DNA of 64,000 nt from positions 1 through 64,000 of IMG/VR virus record IMGVR_UViG_3300030406_003049. One strand, 5' to 3'. The notes beneath the pieces were generated by a model. It ran no database searches. It had not been told where the DNA came from and saw nothing but the letters and a program-made list of their open reading frames with translations. This document shows positions 42,812 through 50,048 of the stretch, piece after piece. Numbering within the stretch: the first letter of the stretch is position 1; every line of letters begins with the position of its first letter. The DNA comes from a virus. The translations under genes were made by a program, and so were the position numbers.

Positions 42812-44329
42812 TTATTCCTCCGGTAATAATACTGCTACATCAGTAGAATAGAACAATTGTGCGATAGACATAGCCGCCAAGAAACTATTTTTGGCTACTT
42901 TAACAGGGTCAAAAACTCCTGCCGTTCTTAGGTTTTGGGTGCTACCAGTTAGAGCATTAAAGCCCATGTCTTTCTTACCAAAAGAAACAGAAGGGTTATC
43001 TATTCCACTGTTTCTTTGTAAGACTTTCATTGGTTCTTGCATGGCTAACTCAAACCACTTAGAACGCTTTTTGTCCATGTCCTTTATTGCTAACTTAGCG
43101 GCCTTTGCTAGAGTCAATCCACCACCAACAATAATACCTTCTTCTAATGCGGCCTTTGTAGCATTAAGAGCGTCGTCTAATCTTTCTTTCTTTTCTCTCA
43201 TTTCAATAGATGAAGAAGCACCAACCTTAATTGTAGCAACGCCACCACTAAGTCTTGCTATTCTTCTCTTGAGTCTAAGTTTATCATACTCGTCTTGGGA
43301 ATCTTCAAGTGTTCCTTTTAGTGTAGTTATTCTATTTTCTGTTAGTGGTCTATTACCTCCAACAAAGATTGTTTTATCTTTAGTAATAGTAATGCTATCA
43401 CAAGTCCCAAAGGTATGTGCGTGTAGTTGCTTAGGGTCGTCTTTGCTTTCATCTGTATAGACTGTTCCGCCAACAACTCCTGCAATATCAGCCAACTCAT
43501 CTAATTGAGCATCACCAAAGTTAGGTGCGGTAATTACTGCAACTTCTATTGTCTTTTGTAAAAGATTCATAACTACATTGTTCATAGCATTACCTTCCAT
43601 TCCTTTACAGAATATAACTAACGGTTGTTTATTATTAGCCGCATGTTCCATCATAGGTAATATTTCACTAAAGTTTCTTATCGCTAAGTTAGATAAGAAA
43701 ATCAGTGGACTATCAAATGTGCATTTACCATCTTCACTATTAGCCATTAAATGACTCATATAACCTTCATCAATCTCTAATCCTTTTCTTACCACAATTT
43801 CAGTGTTATGTGTTTTAGATTCTTCAACAGTAATAATACCATCACGCCCAACTTTATCAATTGCTTCTGCAATTAAAGAACCCAAATGAGAATCATTATT
43901 GGCCGCTATTGTGGCGATATTTTCAATATCAGTATCTTTAACTTTTTGCGATGCTTGGTCTAAATGAAAAATAGTGGCCATTTTTAATCTATCAATCAAA
44001 TTATTAAATTGATGAGCATTCATTTCCGGTGCATCTAACATATTATGACATAATGCTTGAGCAAGAATACAAGCAGTAGTAGTTCCATCACCGCTACCTT
44101 CTTGTGCCTTACTTGCTAAGTTTTGAACTAATTGTATTCCCATTTGAACATAGGGGTCTTCATCACTAATATATTTTGTAATTGTGACTCCATCATTAAT
44201 TACAACAGGTGGATTACCTTGTAATATAACTGTCTTGGCTTGTGGGCCAAGTGTGGGTTTTACTGTATTAGCAACAATGTCTATTCCTTTCAATAGTTTT
44301 TCCTTTACTTCTTTTCCGTGTATAATCAT
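42812..44329 (-). CDS. groEL: Group I chaperonin (GroEL-like)
   Basis: 505 residues (bacterial GroEL ~548). KPTLGPQAKTVIL, GDGTTT (80-85), IDKVGRDGIITVEESK, EIDEGYMSHLM, and the hinge/late motif EEGIIVGGG are those of GroEL, not of the archaeal thermosome. The usual C-terminal GGM tail is missing. A short GroES-like gene lies two genes upstream. It probably folds viral capsid, tail or replication proteins. Most archaea use only group II chaperonins, so a virus carrying its own group I pair is notable, although chaperonins are known in magroviruses. Confidence 0.92.
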   Translation of the reverse strand: MIIHGKEVKEKLLKGIDIVANTVKPTLGPQAKTVILQGNPPVVINDGVTITKYISDEDPYVQMGIQLVQNLASKAQEGSGDGTTTACILAQALCHNMLDAPEMNAHQFNNLIDRLKMATIFHLDQASQKVKDTDIENIATIAANNDSHLGSLIAEAIDKVGRDGIITVEESKTHNTEIVVRKGLEIDEGYMSHLMANSEDGKCTFDSPLIFLSNLAIRNFSEILPMMEHAANNKQPLVIFCKGMEGNAMNNVVMNLLQKTIEVAVITAPNFGDAQLDELADIAGVVGGTVYTDESKDDPKQLHAHTFGTCDSITITKDKTIFVGGNRPLTENRITTLKGTLEDSQDEYDKLRLKRRIARLSGGVATIKVGASSSIEMREKKERLDDALNATKAALEEGIIVGGGLTLAKAAKLAIKDMDKKRSKWFELAMQEPMKVLQRNSGIDNPSVSFGKKDMGFNALTGSTQNLRTAGVFDPVKVAKNSFLAAMSIAQLFYSTDVAVLLPEE

Positions 44330-44331
44330 TT

Positions 44332-44514
44332 TTATTCCTCCGATTCGCTATCAAATCTGTGTAGAGTCTCCATAGCCTCCATTATATGTATGTGAGCATG
44401 TATGAGGTCAGCAAGGTCTTCAGCCTCACTATCGCTTAGTTTATTTTCATCAACACCACTAACTCTATTCCAAAGTTCTATTTCAATCGGCCTTAGTATT
44501 TTTGTAAAATTCAC
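44332..44514 (-). CDS. Small acidic helical protein between GroES and GroEL
   Basis: 60 residues (KILRPIEIELWNRVSGVDEN, DLADLIHAHIHIMEAME, acidic end DSESEE). Overlaps the GroES stop and lies two bases before GroEL. Could act with the chaperonin; unproven. Confidence 0.55.
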   Translation of the reverse strand: MNFTKILRPIEIELWNRVSGVDENKLSDSEAEDLADLIHAHIHIMEAMETLHRFDSESEE

Positions 44515-44723
44515 ACTTCCACCGCCATTATATCATCATAGTGGACTACAATAAAATCCTCCACCTTAACATAATCTTTTCTTCCATTAAAGTGAACTAT
44601 TTTATCTTTCAATTCCTTAAAGCGACTACTATGGACTCTACCTTTACTGTTATTCTTAGATACAATATGGCCGTGTTTCTCGTCCATTAATTCAACCAAT
44701 ACCCAATCTCCTACTGCTTTCAT
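44511..44723 (-). CDS. groES: Short GroES-like co-chaperonin
   Basis: 70 residues, compared with ~97 in bacteria. MKAVGDWVLVEL is the first barrel strand, HGHIVSKNNSKGRV a shortened mobile loop, KVEDFIVVHYDDIMAVEV the last strands (GroES: VGD-x-V..., then ESDILAIVE). The roof hairpin seems to be missing, as in some phage co-chaperonins. Lies one gene before GroEL; both together would form the viral folding chamber. Confidence 0.7.
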   Translation of the reverse strand: MKAVGDWVLVELMDEKHGHIVSKNNSKGRVHSSRFKELKDKIVHFNGRKDYVKVEDFIVVHYDDIMAVEV

Positions 44724-44857
44724 TATTCTTCACCATACCATTCTTTTTTATTTACTTCTTTTACTCCGTCATATTCATTACAAGTAGAACAAGACCAATA
44801 ACCTAAATCATCGTCTGCTTCTCCTTCACAATAAACACAAATCATAATTGTTGTCAT
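44723..44857 (-). CDS. Zinc-ribbon microprotein
   Basis: 44 residues, CVYC and CSTC knuckles, otherwise acidic. Its TAA overlaps the GroES ATG (TAATG) and its ATG overlaps the JAMM peptidase stop. Coupled expression between deconjugase and co-chaperonin genes. Confidence 0.6.
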   Translation of the reverse strand: MTTIMICVYCEGEADDDLGYWSCSTCNEYDGVKEVNKKEWYGEE

Positions 44858-45375
44858 TCTTCCTCGCCTCTATATTGTCTTTGCTCCATAGTAGAAACTA
44901 CTCCGTTTTCATCTACATATCTAATTGTTAATAAATTAGGCTCGGTATTATTCCAATAACCATAATGTTCTACACCGCCTAATACATAGGCTTCGTGCAT
45001 TAATCCATTCCATGTATTAACTGTCTTCCAATCAACACCACTAAAGTAAGCACTGCCGAATGGGTGTGTATGAATCCAACACTTGATAGGTAATTTCATG
45101 CCGATAGGGGGCTTCATACCAAACTCAACATAGCCCGAAGAACCTGTAGTGGTATGACAATTATTATCACCATCAATAACTACTTGCACTTCTAAAGCGG
45201 GTAGTATTACAGTTGAAGCATACCAAATAGCCTCAAAAAAACCTAATGCTTCAACATCTTGTTCACAATCCCATGCTTCTTTTATGTGTAGTTCTGCACT
45301 TTTTCTAGCATCTTCAATGCTTGACTCATATTCAACCATGTTTTCAAAATCTCTTATTGATTTACCATCGCCCAT
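44854..45375 (-). CDS. JAMM/MPN+ metalloprotease (deubiquitinase-like)
   Basis: 173 residues from ATG 45375. Complete JAMM signature: Glu84 (YVEFG) and HTHPFGSAYFSGVD with His102, His104, Ser112 and Asp115 (H-x-H-x7-S-x2-D), so it should bind zinc and be active. Such enzymes cut isopeptide bonds of ubiquitin-like proteins (archaeal HvJAMM cleaves SAMPs) or process precursors. An E1-like gene is 400 bases upstream, and a Ubl ending in GG is at 49751. Phage tail JAB proteins are an alternative class, but the context here is non-virion. Confidence 0.85.
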   Translation of the reverse strand: MGDGKSIRDFENMVEYESSIEDARKSAELHIKEAWDCEQDVEALGFFEAIWYASTVILPALEVQVVIDGDNNCHTTTGSSGYVEFGMKPPIGMKLPIKCWIHTHPFGSAYFSGVDWKTVNTWNGLMHEAYVLGGVEHYGYWNNTEPNLLTIRYVDENGVVSTMEQRQYRGEEE

Positions 45376-45595
45376 TATCAACCATCTCCACATAATCATA
45401 GTAAGCCTTCATAAATTTGTTAAATTCTTGCTTAGATACTTCTTGAATAATAACTCCACCGGAAGTATATACTTTCAGTTCAATTATATCATATGTGCTA
45501 TTATTCCAACTAATGTGCTGAATATTCTTATATCTAACACATGCTCTTCTCGTTTGTAAAACTCTTCTTAATACTGTTATATTTTCTCTTTCCAT
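45362..45595 (-). CDS. Small protein between JAMM and E1 genes
   Basis: 77 residues: basic helix ENITVLRRVLQTRRACVRYK, strands YDIIELKVYTSGGVIIQE, helix EFNKFMKAYYDYVEM. It overlaps the JAMM start by 14 bases and so may be part of the conjugation module, but no E2 or Ubl signature is visible: no C-terminal Gly, a single Cys (19). Confidence 0.55.
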   Translation of the reverse strand: MERENITVLRRVLQTRRACVRYKNIQHISWNNSTYDIIELKVYTSGGVIIQEVSKQEFNKFMKAYYDYVEMVDNGRW

Positions 45596-45597
45596 TT

Positions 45598-45747
45598 TTA
45601 TTCCTCCACTCTAATTTGTTCCATCACAAGGTCTGCATTTTCAACAATAAATTGTAAAATTACACTATGCAAATCCCTGTGCATTAAATCGTCTACATCT
45701 AGTTCCATGTTTATTTCTCCGTCTAACATTAATTTTATTTCTATCAT
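45598..45747 (-). CDS. Acidic microprotein
   Basis: 49 residues (MIEIKLMLDGEINMELDVDD..., helix VILQFIVENADLVME). GGATAAAAATG-type start region. It sits between E1 and JAMM genes; role unknown. Confidence 0.45.
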   Translation of the reverse strand: MIEIKLMLDGEINMELDVDDLMHRDLHSVILQFIVENADLVMEQIRVEE

Positions 45748-45756
45748 TTTTATCCC

Positions 45757-46314
45757 TCATACATTTATAATAGCGAATGAATTTACTCCATCACCGCTAA
45801 ACCATCTTTGAATCCATTGTGCGCCCATAGCCGCAATAGCCATGTGCATGAAATGTATTCCTTCTTGTGAACCGTCCCAAGATTCTCCTTGACAACTATA
45901 TGACCCATCTTTACCCGCTAGTAAACTATCATACATTGATGGGTCGGCCTCATAAGAAACATAGGCCGCATTTCTACCTTGAGAACGCAAGTCTAACCAC
46001 TTTATATTTGAGTTGTAAAGCATTCTTCTAGTGCTTAAGTTATCAACACAACAAACTACTAGGTCAAAGCCTTCAAGTTGTTGTGGTGTTAAGATAGGAT
46101 ATGGGCTAGAAATGCTTACACACTTATGTTTACCCATAGCCACAGACTTATTTTTTCCAACTTCTTCTTCACTAAAGTTTTGATATGTTAGATTCTTTGT
46201 TTCTACTTTATCATCATCATTCACTTGTATTTCATACAAGTCTAAATTATCTAAGAATGAAATAAGATAACTTCCTATTCCACCTGCTCCAATTACTAAT
46301 ATTTTTCTTTTCAT
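45757..46314 (-). CDS. E1-like (ThiF/MoeB/UbaA) adenylyltransferase
   Basis: 185 residues. GAGGIG nucleotide loop (9-14), VNDDDKVETKNLTYQNF (acidic strand end and N-L-x-x-Q, the usual Arg is Tyr44), GKNKSVAMGK and CCVDNLSTRR (Asp91, Mg2+ site) are the E1 signature. Late region YSCQGESWDGSQEGIHFMH corresponds to the final conserved segment with Cys141 as a possible thiol. Shorter than MoeB (~250), without the zinc CxxC pairs. It would adenylate the C-terminal Gly of a ubiquitin-like protein; a fitting partner is at 49751. Confidence 0.85.
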   Translation of the reverse strand: MKRKILVIGAGGIGSYLISFLDNLDLYEIQVNDDDKVETKNLTYQNFSEEEVGKNKSVAMGKHKCVSISSPYPILTPQQLEGFDLVVCCVDNLSTRRMLYNSNIKWLDLRSQGRNAAYVSYEADPSMYDSLLAGKDGSYSCQGESWDGSQEGIHFMHMAIAAMGAQWIQRWFSGDGVNSFAIINV

Positions 46315-46520
46315 ATTTGTTCACTTCTCCATTCTAAAATTTCTTTGCATGACATTGTTGCTTCCGCAACTTGTCGTGCAAAAATCTTGTCCATTACTCT
46401 TTTACAAGCACTAACTTTCCTATTCAACTTTACAGAAATTTCTTCATATGTCATATCTGTATTTACAACCATGTCATATAGTTCATCAAATTCTTCACTA
46501 CTCCATCTTCCTCTTTTCAT
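46311..46520 (-). CDS. Myb/SANT-like DNA-binding protein
   Basis: 69 residues. RGRWSSEEFDELYDMVVNTD, then MTYEEISVKLNRKVSACKRVMDKI: the Trp-acidic first helix and the third recognition helix of a Myb/SANT repeat. Overlaps the E1 start. Probably a transcription regulator of viral genes. Confidence 0.6.
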   Translation of the reverse strand: MKRGRWSSEEFDELYDMVVNTDMTYEEISVKLNRKVSACKRVMDKIFARQVAEATMSCKEILEWRSEQI

Positions 46521-46531
46521 TTTTATTCCTC

Positions 46532-46648
46532 CTAATATTTTCTACTTTGTTCATTATAGCCACAATCTTTACATTGGACTCCTTCATAATTTTCTGTTTC
46601 CCATTCAAACATTGTTCCATTACATCTAGGACACATATATTGTCTCAT
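46532..46648 (-). CDS. Zinc-ribbon microprotein
   Basis: 38 residues with CPRC and CKDC knuckles 20 residues apart, the TFIIS/RPB9-like ribbon spacing. Independent start ATG; next gene follows at 11 bases. Might touch RNA polymerase; unproven. Confidence 0.6.
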   Translation of the reverse strand: MRQYMCPRCNGTMFEWETENYEGVQCKDCGYNEQSRKY

Positions 46649-46650
46649 AT

Positions 46651-46860
46651 TCACACTTCCTCAAAAGTCATGTTAAAACCTTCATGGCCTAAAATTGCTT
46701 TTACATCAAAATTATCTATTAATTTAATGTCATTCATACTTACATTATCTTGTAAGAACTGAATTATTTTTTCAACCATCGTTCCCTTTTTCATTTCATC
46801 TAAGACATAGAGTTCACCGTCTACATCAAAGGTTATATTCCATATTGTTATATTCTTCAT
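46651..46860 (-). CDS. Small unknown protein
   Basis: 69 residues: beta hairpin ITIWNITFDVDGELYVL, helix TMVEKIIQFLQDNVSMND, final strand. Start behind GGAATGAAAA. No family recognised; lies between TFB and E1 modules. Confidence 0.55.
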   Translation of the reverse strand: MKNITIWNITFDVDGELYVLDEMKKGTMVEKIIQFLQDNVSMNDIKLIDNFDVKAILGHEGFNMTFEEV

Positions 46861-46863
46861 TTT

Positions 46864-47172
46864 TCATTCCTCCTCTCTTTTTTCTTTTTCTACTTTCTTT
46901 AAATCTTTACCGTGATATTTACTCCACGCCCTCACAAATGAAGACATGATTATCGCTTCTGCTTTACCTTCGGCAAATAACTTAGGGTGTTCAAGACCCC
47001 TTCTTTTTGTTTCATCTATTACATTAAACATTAGATACATTGATTTATTCAACCAACTTCTTATTTTGAAAGTTAGTCTATGAAGTTCCCTATCACTAAT
47101 CCTAGTGATGGGTGTTTGTATTCCATCTTTATCTGTTATCACATACGCATAAGTTAATATATTATCTTCCAT
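46864..47172 (-). CDS. Unknown protein next to TFB
   Basis: 102 residues. Starts with strand NILTYAYVITDKDG, then two helices (HRLTFKIRSWLNKSMYLMFN, AIIMSSFVRAWSKYHGKDL) and a charged tail. It follows TFB by two bases, so is co-transcribed. No function known. Confidence 0.6.
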   Translation of the reverse strand: MEDNILTYAYVITDKDGIQTPITRISDRELHRLTFKIRSWLNKSMYLMFNVIDETKRRGLEHPKLFAEGKAEAIIMSSFVRAWSKYHGKDLKKVEKEKREEE

Positions 47173-47173
47173 T

Positions 47174-48025
47174 TTAATTTCTCCTTATTTCATTTATCTG
47201 TTTACCTCTCAATTGAGAGCATTGTTCATAACCAATCAAAGCCAACAGTTTCTTTGTGGTTAGTTTTATGTTAGAAGTGGCTACATTCGCCCTTTCTGCA
47301 ATCTCTTTCTGTTTTATTGGGTGCAAAAACATATTTGCGGCAATCCAACAAATGCTAGAATAGTAGACTGTTCCTTTAACACAATCAGTTTCTTGGGTTA
47401 AAGTTTCAAACACTTCTAAAACATCTTGACACTTTGAAGCATAATTCAAATCATCTGTAATCTTAGAAGTTATTTGTTTCAACATATAATTAGGGTCTGT
47501 CTTAACTTTGGTGTTGGTATTGTAGTATTTGTTTATTCTTTTAATTGCCCTGTTCAATGTCCTAGTATTACAAGAAAATTCCTGCCTTAATTGCTTTAAA
47601 GGAATAGGTGTCCTATTTTCTTTTAGAACATAATAAACTACCGCAGTTGCTTTTTCTTCAATTCCTAAAGTAGTTAGAACATTTTTTCTATACAAATCAG
47701 TATAGCATTCTTCAACTCTACTAGATAATGGGTGTCTAGGCATAAGTGTTGATAACAACATATTACACATTCTAAGCCCATTATCTAAATGAGTAGTGTT
47801 GCTTGCTATCCACTTGACACTTTTCTTATTTGAATCAACATGACTTCCTAATTTTTTCTTACCGCCATAATCCGGTGTGTGAACAAACTCTCCGCTTTTA
47901 TCAACGGCTCTAACTGTTTGTTCAAACAATTCTGTTATTGCTATCAGCCCACAATCTACACAAGATAGTTCGCCTAAATTATCATTCATTTCAAAATTAT
48001 TTCCTTCGCATTCAAGACACTTCAT
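47174..48025 (-). CDS. tfb: Transcription factor B (TFIIB homologue)
   Basis: 283 residues. N-terminal zinc ribbon CLEC ... CVDCG (Cys 3, 6, 22, 25), a B-finger/linker region with VDKSGEFVHTPDYGGKKKLG, then two cyclin-like repeats of about 90 residues (EEKATAVVYYVLKE; ICWIAANMFLHPIKQKEIAE, then NVATSNIKLTTKKLLALI). Archaeal TFB length is ~300. A viral TFB could redirect host RNA polymerase to viral TATA promoters, such as the units at 58-61 kb. Confidence 0.85.
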   Translation of the reverse strand: MKCLECEGNNFEMNDNLGELSCVDCGLIAITELFEQTVRAVDKSGEFVHTPDYGGKKKLGSHVDSNKKSVKWIASNTTHLDNGLRMCNMLLSTLMPRHPLSSRVEECYTDLYRKNVLTTLGIEEKATAVVYYVLKENRTPIPLKQLRQEFSCNTRTLNRAIKRINKYYNTNTKVKTDPNYMLKQITSKITDDLNYASKCQDVLEVFETLTQETDCVKGTVYYSSICWIAANMFLHPIKQKEIAERANVATSNIKLTTKKLLALIGYEQCSQLRGKQINEIRRN

Positions 48026-49172
48026 TTAACTCAATCCTTTCATTTTCATTTGGTTTTTCTTTAAGATGGCTTTTGAGCGTATTAACTCTCGCCACCGTCA
48101 TATTATCATTCATAACTGCTAATGCTCTAGTGCAAAATTGGTCGCCTAGAGAAGAACCTCTAGCCATATTATCTATACAAATCGGCCCACTCCAATACCA
48201 ATTTTTAGTATTGGTTTCTTTATCAAATGTAAATTGTCTAACAAAGGTGGACACCATTTGAATATCCGACTTATATTTGTTATTAGTTAGTTTCCAATCA
48301 TAGTCATTACCTTTGATATACATTCTATCCGGTATTCCGGCTTCATCATAGAAGACTTTGATTCTATTCGGGAAATTACTTACCATTTCAGCAACCAACT
48401 CTCTAGCCTTACTTTCTACAATTTCATCGGTTCTGTTTTGCATTAGAAACGCTTTCATCATTTTAACATCGGACTCTCTAGGTTCTTTGTCCATCAACAT
48501 GCTATAAAGTCTCTTTAATCCGACTCTTCTAAATTTACTATTCTTTCTACCATGAATATAATATCCACAAAAAGACTGTAAATCTTTCATTGAGATATTA
48601 CCCCATACTCCATCACCAATCTCAATAGCAAACATCTTATCATCTATTTGAGCAACATTAAGTCTAACTTCCTGTCTATCAAAATCCTCATAGAAATGGT
48701 AAGGTATTCTATTTTCTAAAGCATACTTTACATCTTCCGGCAAACTTAATGAAGAAAACAAAGTCTTCATTAAAACCGTATTATCGTCAGTAAAGCATGA
48801 TTTGAACAATACCCTAGATAGCGCACTAGCAATAGTTTGCACACTTTCAGTTTGTCCGTTTAATCGGTATTTACCATTCTTTCTTGAAAGAGCAAATGGA
48901 CAGTCCTTAATCCAAATAACACCATCTAAATCTCCATCTCTAAATGTGCTACCACTAGCATTACTATATCCCCATCTAGTTACTCTAGGCTTTTGTAATA
49001 TAGTCTTGAACCATTTTTTCATAGCCGATTGAAGGGGGTCTTTGTATGACCTATCACTATATATTGTTTCTTGGCCTACTCCACCATGCCTACAAAGATT
49101 ACTTCTAACCAATGTTTTGTATGATTTTTGTTGGTCGTCGGGCGACATTATTCTTATATTTATTTCTCTCAT
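48012..49172 (-). CDS. 386-residue protein of unknown function upstream of TFB
   Basis: Soluble alpha/beta protein without recognised motif; contains many conserved-looking aromatic patches (YSNASGSTFRDGDLDGVIWI, NWYWSGPICIDNMARGSSLG) and a helical C-terminus (MTVARVNTLKSHLKEKP). Overlaps the TFB start by 14 bases. Could be an enzyme; nothing in it allows a safe call. Confidence 0.65.
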   Translation of the reverse strand: MREINIRIMSPDDQQKSYKTLVRSNLCRHGGVGQETIYSDRSYKDPLQSAMKKWFKTILQKPRVTRWGYSNASGSTFRDGDLDGVIWIKDCPFALSRKNGKYRLNGQTESVQTIASALSRVLFKSCFTDDNTVLMKTLFSSLSLPEDVKYALENRIPYHFYEDFDRQEVRLNVAQIDDKMFAIEIGDGVWGNISMKDLQSFCGYYIHGRKNSKFRRVGLKRLYSMLMDKEPRESDVKMMKAFLMQNRTDEIVESKARELVAEMVSNFPNRIKVFYDEAGIPDRMYIKGNDYDWKLTNNKYKSDIQMVSTFVRQFTFDKETNTKNWYWSGPICIDNMARGSSLGDQFCTRALAVMNDNMTVARVNTLKSHLKEKPNENERIELNEVS

Positions 49173-49176
49173 TTTA

Positions 49177-49344
49177 TCACATCATATATATTTTTGAATC
49201 TGATTTAGGCACACATTTTTTGTGCCTTTCTAATTTAATTTCTTCGGGCAATAATAGTTGCCCTCCGCATACACGGCATCTAGTAGCGATTCTTTTCTTA
49301 TACGCTCTATGGCTACTAACATAGTTCGGGTCTTTTTCTTTCAT
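49177..49344 (-). CDS. Zinc-binding microprotein
   Basis: 55 residues from ATG 49344 behind GGAGTAATTTAT. CRVC and HKKC form a Cys3His site; the N-terminus is basic (SSHRAYKKRIATR). Likely nucleic-acid binding. Confidence 0.6.
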   Translation of the reverse strand: MKEKDPNYVSSHRAYKKRIATRCRVCGGQLLLPEEIKLERHKKCVPKSDSKIYMM

Positions 49345-49696
49345 ATAAATTACTCCAATTTTTATTAAATTCACATATTTTACATTCTTTTTCACAATTA
49401 ACATCGTGAAACTTGAAAGCCTCAAGTCTTATTGGGAAGTTTCTTTTTTTCCAACGAGTAAAGCCTTCATCAATAGCGGGTTCGTGATTCCACAATTCAT
49501 CATTAAGTATTTGGTTCAATAAGTATTTCTTGTTCATTCTTTCAGTATTCAACACATGAAAGAATTTTTTAATGTTATCGTCTTTTTCAAAGTTATCCTT
49601 AATATCATGGATAATAAATGAATATGCACACTTAGCATAGTCGTCAATATCAAGGTCAAGCACTATCTCACCAAATGGGGAGAGGGTATATTTCAA
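49316..49696 (-). CDS. Unknown protein with a hairpin over its start
   Basis: 126 residues if started at TTG 49696 (behind GGGGGAGAGGG); a GTG at 49663 with GGTGAG in front is an equally good start. Begins KYTLSPFGEIVLDLDIDDYA, middle helical, C-terminal CEKECKICEFNKNW is a Cys cluster. A perfect 11-bp hairpin (49677-49706) covers the first ribosome site, so expression may be controlled. Confidence 0.5.
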   Translation of the reverse strand: MKYTLSPFGEIVLDLDIDDYAKCAYSFIIHDIKDNFEKDDNIKKFFHVLNTERMNKKYLLNQILNDELWNHEPAIDEGFTRWKKRNFPIRLEAFKFHDVNCEKECKICEFNKNWSNLYERKRPELC

Positions 49697-49706
49697 CCCT
49701 CTCCCC
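49677..49706 (-). promoter_or_regulatory. Perfect 11-bp hairpin after the Ubl gene
   Basis: GGGGAGAGGGT and ACCCTCTCCCC with an 8-base loop. It lies 45 bases after the Ubl stop and hides the GGGGGAGAGGG ribosome site of the next gene. No T-run follows, so a translational switch or RNA-stability element is more likely than a terminator. Confidence 0.6.
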
Positions 49707-49750
49707 CAAACACAATTCACAAGAAGATGAATTATCAACTTATTCCTTGT

Positions 49751-49951
49751 TTAGCCACCAACGATAGCAGGGGTCAAATCAACCATTTCTACCGTGTCCC
49801 AATTGATTTCGTTGATAGTTTCACGGCTAACCATTACACCATCAACAAAAACCCAATGTGTCGGGTGTGTGTCTATCTGTTCAATTACTTCACTTGCCTC
49901 AAGTTGCGAAGTGTAGTGTCCCATTTCGTTCTGTATTCTCAATTTTATCAT
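49751..49951 (-). CDS. Ubiquitin-like (ThiS/MoaD/SAMP-type) protein ending in Gly-Gly
   Basis: 66 residues: strand MIKLRIQNEMG, strand HYTSQLEAS, short helix, strand HWVFVDGVMVSRETIN, then WDTVEMVDLTPAIVGG at the very C-terminus. The VFVDG...VSRE... D-x-V-x-x-x-x-x-P-A-I-x-G-G arrangement is that of ThiS/MoaD/SAMP beta-grasp proteins, whose exposed GG tail is activated by an E1. The E1-like gene (45757) and JAMM peptidase (44854) are in the same leftward gene series. AGGAG precedes the ATG, and a TATA box (49987) and a downstream hairpin (49677) suggest its own transcript. Role: protein tagging or sulfur carrier. Confidence 0.75.
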   Translation of the reverse strand: MIKLRIQNEMGHYTSQLEASEVIEQIDTHPTHWVFVDGVMVSRETINEINWDTVEMVDLTPAIVGG

Positions 49952-49986
49952 ATCTATTTCTCCTGTTTTCTCTTCTTTTTAATCAC

Positions 49987-49994
49987 TATTTAAA
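49987..49994 (-). promoter_or_regulatory. TATA box of the Ubl gene
   Basis: TTTAAATA on the minus strand, 36 bases before the Ubl ATG, in a stretch between genes that also holds an imperfect AGCC/GGCT hairpin (50000-50020). Spacing allows a leader of about 10 bases with the AGGAG site. Confidence 0.5.
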
Positions 49995-50048
49995 GCGAGC
50001 CTGATTTTAGGCAGGGCTTTGATTAATGAAATTAAATTAATAATCAAT

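Noticed and set aside
42891-43460. 189-codon open frame opposite the GroEL gene
   Set aside because: Lies fully antisense to a clear GroEL, has no ribosome site, and its composition is that of a complementary-strand shadow.
44854-45375. JAMM protein as a tail-assembly JAB peptidase (lambda gpK type)
   Set aside because: It lies far from the tail module, in the leftward series next to an E1-like gene, and lacks the NlpC/P60 domain usual in tail JAB proteins; kept only as a weak alternative.
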